A stretch of DNA of 64,000 nt from Phoenix dactylifera (Eukaryota > Streptophyta > Magnoliopsida > Arecales > Arecaceae): assembly GCF_009389715.1 (NCBI RefSeq), contig NC_052401.1, positions 2,220,843 through 2,284,842 on the forward strand, in the 5' to 3' direction. Below are positions 58,628-64,000 of the stretch, piece by piece (within the stretch, counting starts at the first letter, position 1; every line of letters begins with the position of its first letter). The position numbers and the translations under genes were made by a program. The notes beneath the pieces were generated by a model. It was not told the DNA's origin and did not search any database. It saw only the letters and a list, made by a program, of their open reading frames with translations.

Positions 58628-60787
58628 CTAAGGCTCGGGCTCGGCGACTTCAGGAGTAGCCGGCTCGGCGGTCAAGGCCTCCTCTTCAGCAGCCTCGGCA
58701 GCACCAGGAACAGCCTCGAAGACCATCTCGGTGGCCTCGGGGACACCCTCATCTGCCTCGGCCAGACCTCCCTGGTCGGCCTCCGAGGCTTCTGCCTCCG
58801 CCTCCGACCTTTCGACCCCTGCTCCCGGTTTGAGCAGGTTCAGGTCAAAATCCGGAAGGAGCTATCGCAGTTGGTTGCGGAAGTCCTTGAAGCTCTGGAT
58901 GAGCCCGTTCACGCCTTCCTCTTCTAGAAGGTCACGAAACTCATCCGATTCGCGGAAGAGCTTCACCGCGCCTTGGGCTTGCTCCCGAGCCTCGTAGTAT
59001 GCAGCTTTCCGCTCGAGGTTTTTTATTTTCCACTCGAGCTCTAAAGTCTTGATGCGGGCATTCCCCACCTCCTACTCGCGGGTGGCCAGTGCCAGCTCGG
59101 CCTCGGCCAAACGAGCCTCCACGGCGCGCACTTCAGATCTCGTCAACGTGTGCGCGCCCTTCTCCTCTTCGAGCTCGGCGGTCAGAGCTCGAACCTCGTC
59201 CTCGACTGCTCCCACTCTTGCTTGGAGCACCTGGCGTTCGGCTTCGGACGCCTGGCACTTTGCCTCGGCCTCCTCATGCCCCCGCTGATGCCTCCGGGCC
59301 CGCTCCCGGTAGTCTTGCACTATGTGCATCAGCGTCTCCGTCTCATGCAGATGCTGTAAAAGAGACGTGAGAAACGTGAGAAACTAAAAATAAAACTTGC
59401 ATAACTATACAAACAGGAAGACCAACTTACCCGGACGGCGGAGCAAAGAGTGGAGTCCATGAAGGCGATGTAGTTCATGGACCGTATTTTGGCCTGGTCG
59501 GCCGGAAGCAGCGCAACCCGGAGTACTTCGCGCGCCACTTAGGAATTATCGAGGGCTGAGTCGCCCTCGGAGACCGACCAGACGGGAGCGTAAGGCACCC
59601 GCTCCCGTGAGCCCGACGGGCCCGGAAGGCCAACTTTGGCTGGTCTGGGCGGAGCCGACCCCGCAGCTCCTTGGCTGCTCCCCGGCTCAGAACTGGAGGG
59701 CTGGGGTCGGACAGGCGGCCGGTTTGACTGCCGCAAAACTGGAGCGGGGCGCGCGAGCGCCAGACCCGCTGAACTTCTCCCCTAGTCGGCAATTGGAGCT
59801 TCCTGCCGACCAGGGATCTGGGAAATTGGCGCCGGGCACGGGAGCGCCACCGTAGCTCCACTAGAGCCCGCGCCCCTAGAGCCCGCGCCCTCCCCCCGAC
59901 CAGCTTTGGAGCGCGCGGGGCGAGGAGCGCCCGCCTCGACCGCTGCGGTCGCCGAGACTTTCGCTTTCTTTCTCGGCTCGGTCGGTTCCTCCGAGCGCTT
60001 AGCCGCCCTCTTTTGGAACCGGGCGTACAAAATTTCGTTCTTGGTCACCATCTTTGCGATATCTGTAAGGACGAGCAGGATTAGAATACAGAACTATAAC
60101 AAAATGAAAGACACCCTACTGTTACCCTTACCCTGAGGACGCGCCGAGCTCAGGCCAACGTTCACTAGAGCGTCCTCACTTATGAGGCCGCTCAGTAAAA
60201 ATACCGCCCCCGAGGCTGCGGATGGTGTCGATGATCCCCTGCTCGCGCGAAGAAAGCTTGGGGACTTTGTTGACGGACCTGAGCTGGGTCGGCCCCCACC
60301 TAGGATCAAACCCCCATGTCCGTTCAGAACCTAGAAAGAAGAACTTCTTCCAGTCATGAATGGACGAAGGAGCGCCCTGAAAGAGTGGCCGACCCGCCCG
60401 AAGGGCGATGTAGAGCCACTCTCCGTCTCCCGAATTCGACTTCAACACAAAAAGTCGCCGGAAAACGTTGACAGAGGTCGGAATCCCGTACGCTAAACAC
60501 AGCGACAGGAAACCGACCACTGTCCTCCAGGCATTCGGAGCAAGCTGCGCCGGAACCAATCGGTACTCCGTCAGCAACTCGTTCACGAACCCGTGAAGAG
60601 GAAATCGTAGGCCGGCCCAGAGTGCCTCCAAGTACACTCCAATCCGGCCTACCGGAGGATCGGTTACCCGATCCCCCCGCCTGGCAGGCTCCAAATGGAA
60701 CCCTTGTAAAGGGAAAAACCACTCCTCGGTCATTTCGACCTCCAGTACACTCATGGTAGACTCGACTTCACTCGGACCGGAACTCAT
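58628..60787 (-). pseudogene. antisense spliced ORF of the Gypsy element (decayed)
   Basis: Exon 1 starts at ATG 60787 (MSSGPSEVESTMSVLEVEMT) and contains a domain of the putative gypsy-type transposon family (PF04195), with WRTVVGFLSLCLAYGIP typical. Plausible GT-AG introns lead to exon 2 (60062-59431, with a basic linker and Pro-rich stretch) and exon 3 (59353-58628), a Glu/Ala-rich coiled coil (for example EDEVRALTAELEEEKG) ending at TAG 58630-58628. Antisense ORFs at this place are known from Tat elements; their function is unknown, and a nuclear or regulatory role is only guessed. Here a frameshift near 60205 and at least four in-frame stops (TAG or TAA in exons 2 and 3) show decay. It has its own upstream TATA box. 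Confidence 0.78.
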
Positions 60788-60917
60788 TAGGAGGAAGAAA
60801 AAGAAAAAAAATCGAGAGGAAAAGAGACCTGTAAAAAATGCTGGAGAAAGGAAACTTCGGACTGAGAAAAGCTGGAGGAAGAAGACAATAAGAAAGGAAC
60901 GGGAGGCCAGGTGAGGG

Positions 60918-60926
60918 CTTATATAG
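60918..60926 (-). promoter_or_regulatory. TATA box of the antisense ORF
   Basis: On the minus strand CTATATAAG lies about 135 bases before the ATG at 60787, in a region that serves the antisense gene only. It suggests an internal promoter opposed to the LTR promoter. Confidence 0.65.
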
Positions 60927-61269
60927 ACCCCTCCAACGGCCCAGATCAGCGAGAAAAACGCTGCACCCCGTTTAGATTACGACGCGTGTCGGCCCAAACG
61001 ACGGAGCGCCACATGTAATTCGGATTGACGCTTCGAACACCGAAGCGCCCCATCGGATCGTGCGGCCCCATCATGAGCCCACGACGCGAGGACGCTTCGG
61101 AGAAGGCGTCCCAATAATGAGACATTTCGGAAAAGAAAAAACGCCGCCTATTAAAGGCACCTCGAAGCGCCCGATAATTCGAAACGCGCAATAATTTAAA
61201 ATTTTCGGAATCCATAATGACCCAACTAAAACTATTTCCCGCGCTCAAGCTGGTAGCCAGCTGGAACTC
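60927..61269. other. putative upstream region of the antisense promoter
   Basis: GC-rich stretch with repeated CGAAGCGCC and CGCTTCG motifs (for example near 61028-61045, 61083-61110 and 61160-61180). These may be regulatory repeats for the antisense transcript. No coding is seen. Confidence 0.4.
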
Positions 61270-61285
61270 GGAAGTCGGGGGGTAG
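61270..61285 (+). other. polypurine tract of Gypsy element
   Basis: GGAAGTCGGGGGGTAG directly before the 3' LTR, the usual place for plus-strand priming. It is purine-rich but interrupted. Confidence 0.6.
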
Positions 61286-62253
61286 TGTTGGGGAAATACC
61301 CAAGTCATGCCACCTCAGAGACGCTCGACTAGAAAGCGCCGACCAGAGAGGCGCTCGACTAGAGAGCGCCGACCAGAGAGGCGCTCGACCAGAGAGCGCC
61401 GACCAGAGAGACGCTCGACCAGAGAGCGCCGACCAGAAGCAACCCCGCCACAGGACACTCCGCTAGGCGACCAGCTCGGCTCGGCACCTGTGCCGGGCCC
61501 GTGCCTTAGCCGAATACCCAATCTCCGCCTAACCCTCTAAAAGATCTGACAACTAAGTACATGACTCCACTACAATCAGCCACCATCCCTAAGTCATCAA
61601 GGCACGAGATCTCCGCAGGTACTCGGCACGACCTATCATTAATGCATAAGACCCCCTTAGGCCTCCGATGCCCTCAGTCATTAAATGAACACGGCTCAAG
61701 ACGGTCTCCGGATCACTGAACCATCAAAGCGTATGGCTCACCCTGACCACCGGTTCACTCAGCAATTAATGCACTTGCCGTCTACGAACCCCAGGCCCAC
61801 CACGGCCGGCGGTTCAACCACCCCAACGGGTCCGATCAACCGTGACAGCTCCCTGACTCCGGCCTGATCCGGCCTTATTTTCCACTACGCCATTAATAAG
61901 CAAGATCGTGCCCAATTATCACAAAAGAGGACAAATTCCCCTGTCACCTCCCAGGTAACATAATATCTTTCTATAAAAAGGAACCTGGGGAAGGGGACAG
62001 GGGGGGACAACACAAAAACACAGACACACGAAAAATACAGGGAGAACAAACATTCTCCTCCTTCACTCCCCTACATATTAGCCCCCTCTGACTTAAGCTT
62101 CGGAGGGCCGGCGCCGGAAAGCCCGGCCACCGGCTTTCTTGCAGGACTCTCCAGGAGGACGCCACCAGTCGACGCACCGCCATCTACCGCCCCGGCAGCG
62201 GAGCTCCTCCCCTCTCGGTTCGCGGCAGCCCCCGGGTCCAATTTCCAGCAACA
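61286..62253 (+). repeat. 3' LTR of Gypsy element
   Basis: 968 bp, the same length as the 5' LTR, with TATA at 61971-61980, and followed by the exact CCTAT duplication. Confidence 0.95.
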
Positions 62254-62258
62254 CCTAT

Positions 62259-63095
62259 GAGATAGCTATCCTAGCATGGAACTCATTAAAGTTTTACATT
62301 CGTCTGGATTTTATCGTGAGTAATCAAATTTTAATTTGTACTCCCTATAATTATTTATGTTTTCATTACACTTCAAAATGATTCATTCAACATCAATATG
62401 TGCGAAGATATGTCAAGCAATGGGGAAAGTGGGCTGAGGAAGAGCTTACATACAAAATATTTATTTTTGGAATGCTACGGCTAGGAGCTCATAGACACTA
62501 GATGATTATAAAATAGACAAGTATGTTCAAGTTGGAAGTGTGGCAAGATCGAGAGAAAGGCTTACACAGACATATTAAAACAATTTATTGGGACTTAATT
62601 TGCAAAATAATAAAAGAGCAAACCATGTATGATGATTTAAATACAATGCATACAACTTACAAAATAACTCCAACAAACGAGATTTTTTTTCTTCCAATGT
62701 ATGGAAAGTCACAAAGATAATGCCAAACCAGAATACATTTTTCATCATGACTAAACACATTTTTTGCCCCATAAAAATCCTGAAAATACGCTTGAGAATG
62801 GTCAAGTACTCAAGCTTAGTCACCCAATATATCTGGATTTTGAATTCCAGATATCCATCAACCCTAAGTCACCTCCATGAATCTCCTAAGCTTTGACTTT
62901 CCATATAATGGTCAAATGACAACTTTTTTTACTGGTAGCAAAGGGCAGTACCAAAATAATCTTTTGTACATTCCATCCATTATACTAGTTCGGCGATGCT
63001 TTGCCTACCAAAATGGACTCTCATGATTCGAGATTCAAATGAACCCATTTGGTCCATGATACGCTGCTTTGTCTGCTCAGGACCCTGCCAAAAGG
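62259..63095. other. intergenic, no gene seen
   Basis: AT-rich DNA that was continuous with the sequence left of 50421 before the Gypsy insertion. No coding or structured repeat was recognised. Confidence 0.5.
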
Positions 63096-64000
63096 GAGTG
63101 GGAAATAAAAGGCGGCTCCAACCCCCATCCCAATCGCAATCCAAAGATTATTTGTTCTTTACCCCCCAATTATAGCGCCCCTTCTCCCTCTCTCTCTCTC
63201 TCGCTCGGTCTCGCGTGTTTTATTGGGGCTTTATTAAAGACATTCGCCGACGGCTCAGGGTCCAAGGTCCGTCCACTCCGTCATCGAATCCGGCCCTTCT
63301 GTCCCCGAATTCCGATCCGACCCCGTCCGAGCGCGGAATGCCTGCAGGCGATGCAATCGTGCGAGGAGCCCTAGAATTGAGGGTGAACTAGGGTTTGACC
63401 CCGCCCTCGGAATCGCCGGATTCGACGCGCGATTAGGGTTTTCTCGCCCCTCTTTTACTTAGCTCGCTTCTCTCGCTTGATTTTGGTTGCTTAAGCTTCT
63501 GATTTCGCTTCGTCGCAGTCGCCGGATGGTTTTCTTGGCTGTCCGGCCGGCGTTGCGGAGCTACAGTTGCCGAATTGATGTCATTCGGTTGACGACTTCG
63601 GGTTCTGCTTCGGATTTCTTGCTCAAATCCCTGGAATTCTTGTCCTCGTTGGGGTTTTGGTTCGATTGTTTCGGAATTTTTTAGTTACGTGCTGGATGCC
63701 TGGACTTCAAGTTGTTTTTTTCTTTTCTTCTTCTTTTTGGTCTTTGCCCGGGGGGCTCTGTTGCTGTTGCTGCTTGTAGCTTTCGTTTTGGATCTCGTGG
63801 GACTCTGCCTTTGGTCGAATTCTTGAGCTTTCTGGCAGTCACCTTAGCTCGAGCATTGTAAATAGTGCATTCGCTCTTGTTGTCGCTAGACTTACTTTGC
63901 GGTCTCTTTGGCCCTTCAATTGAAGGTTGAGGTTTCTTTGTTGTGTTTCCACTAATATCCTCCCACTTCTTAAGTTCGTTTCTATTTTGTGCTTTGTTTT
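63096..64000 (+). promoter_or_regulatory. probable promoter, leader and first intron of a gene running off the right end
   Basis: A TATA-like GGAAATAAAAGG (63101-63112) is followed by a (CT)n tract (63184-63202), a GC-rich stretch of repeated TCCGATCC and CGCCGGA type, and then a T-rich region resembling a first intron. This is the layout of a plant 5' leader. Short open frames here look incidental and I assign no protein. The coding part presumably lies beyond 64000. Confidence 0.45.

Larger units (their letters stand above)
50426..62253 (+). mobile_element. Tat-lineage Ty3/Gypsy LTR retrotransposon, complete but mutated (11.8 kb)
   Basis: Two LTRs of identical length (968 bp), an exact CCTAT duplication, a primer site right after the 5' LTR, gag-pol in the order gag, protease, reverse transcriptase, RNase H, second RNase H, integrase, then a long 3' region with an antisense ORF and a purine tract. 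The second, archaeal-type RNase H and the antisense ORF place it in the Tat lineage (Retand/RIRE2-like). The LTRs differ at about 20 positions by eye, half of them in a minisatellite, so the insertion is fairly young. Nonsense codons in pol prevent it from moving on its own. Confidence 0.95.

Noticed and set aside
63069..63684. Short plus-strand open frames near the right end
   Set aside because: They start upstream of or within a probable 5' leader, contain the CT tract and resemble no protein. The real coding region seems to lie beyond the window.

Overview
This is plant nuclear DNA, most likely from a monocot. Genes carry GT-AG introns, 5' leaders are rich in (GA)n or (CT)n, and several plant transposable-element families are present. 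These include an Au-type SINE, a Tat-lineage Ty3/Gypsy element with a second RNase H, a chromovirus-derived LTR element, a TRIM and hAT elements. The PPR gene and the ACT-repeat gene are strongly GC-rich at their 5' ends, a gradient typical of monocots. A palm or related commelinid is a guess that the sequence cannot prove.

Layout. From 639 to 1462 there is a three-LTR TRIM on the minus strand. It sits beside a clathrin-light-chain-like gene fragment that is split by a 3.07-kb degenerate hAT element (1728-4795, 8-bp target duplication). A decayed PPR gene occupies about 6063-8714, and a LINE-type RNase H relic lies on the minus strand at 10154-10650. Two tandem paralogous alpha/beta hydrolase genes follow (13507-18037 with five coding exons, 19790-21508 with four), both on the plus strand. 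An LTR retrotransposon (21531-24934) sits in the 3' UTR of the second. It has lost nearly all its own coding region and carries pieces of host genes: the N-terminal part of a PDS5 cohesin regulator, a Pro-rich segment of unknown origin, and an organellar-type HSP90 segment, followed by the element's own chromodomain. A TE-littered intergenic stretch leads to an intronless P-type PPR gene on the minus strand (31119-33289, one apparent frameshift).

From 35445 to 36955 a five-exon TBL/DUF231 gene encodes a likely Golgi polysaccharide O-acetyltransferase. From 47551 down to 38485 a ten-exon minus-strand gene encodes a chloroplast ACT-domain-repeat protein (ACR12-like), with a hAT-type MITE in intron 1. 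From 50426 to 62253 there is a complete but mutated Tat-lineage Gypsy element with 968-bp LTRs and a CCTAT target duplication. Its gag-pol has two in-frame stops, and the long 3' part holds a palindromic minisatellite and an antisense spliced ORF with its own TATA box. The right end (about 63100-64000) looks like the promoter and leader of a gene running out of the window.

The host genes do not form a pathway; they are ordinary neighbours in a TE-rich plant region. The two hydrolases are a local duplication. The most unusual object is the retrotransposon with several captured gene segments at 21531-24934. No CRISPR array, rRNA or tRNA gene was seen.
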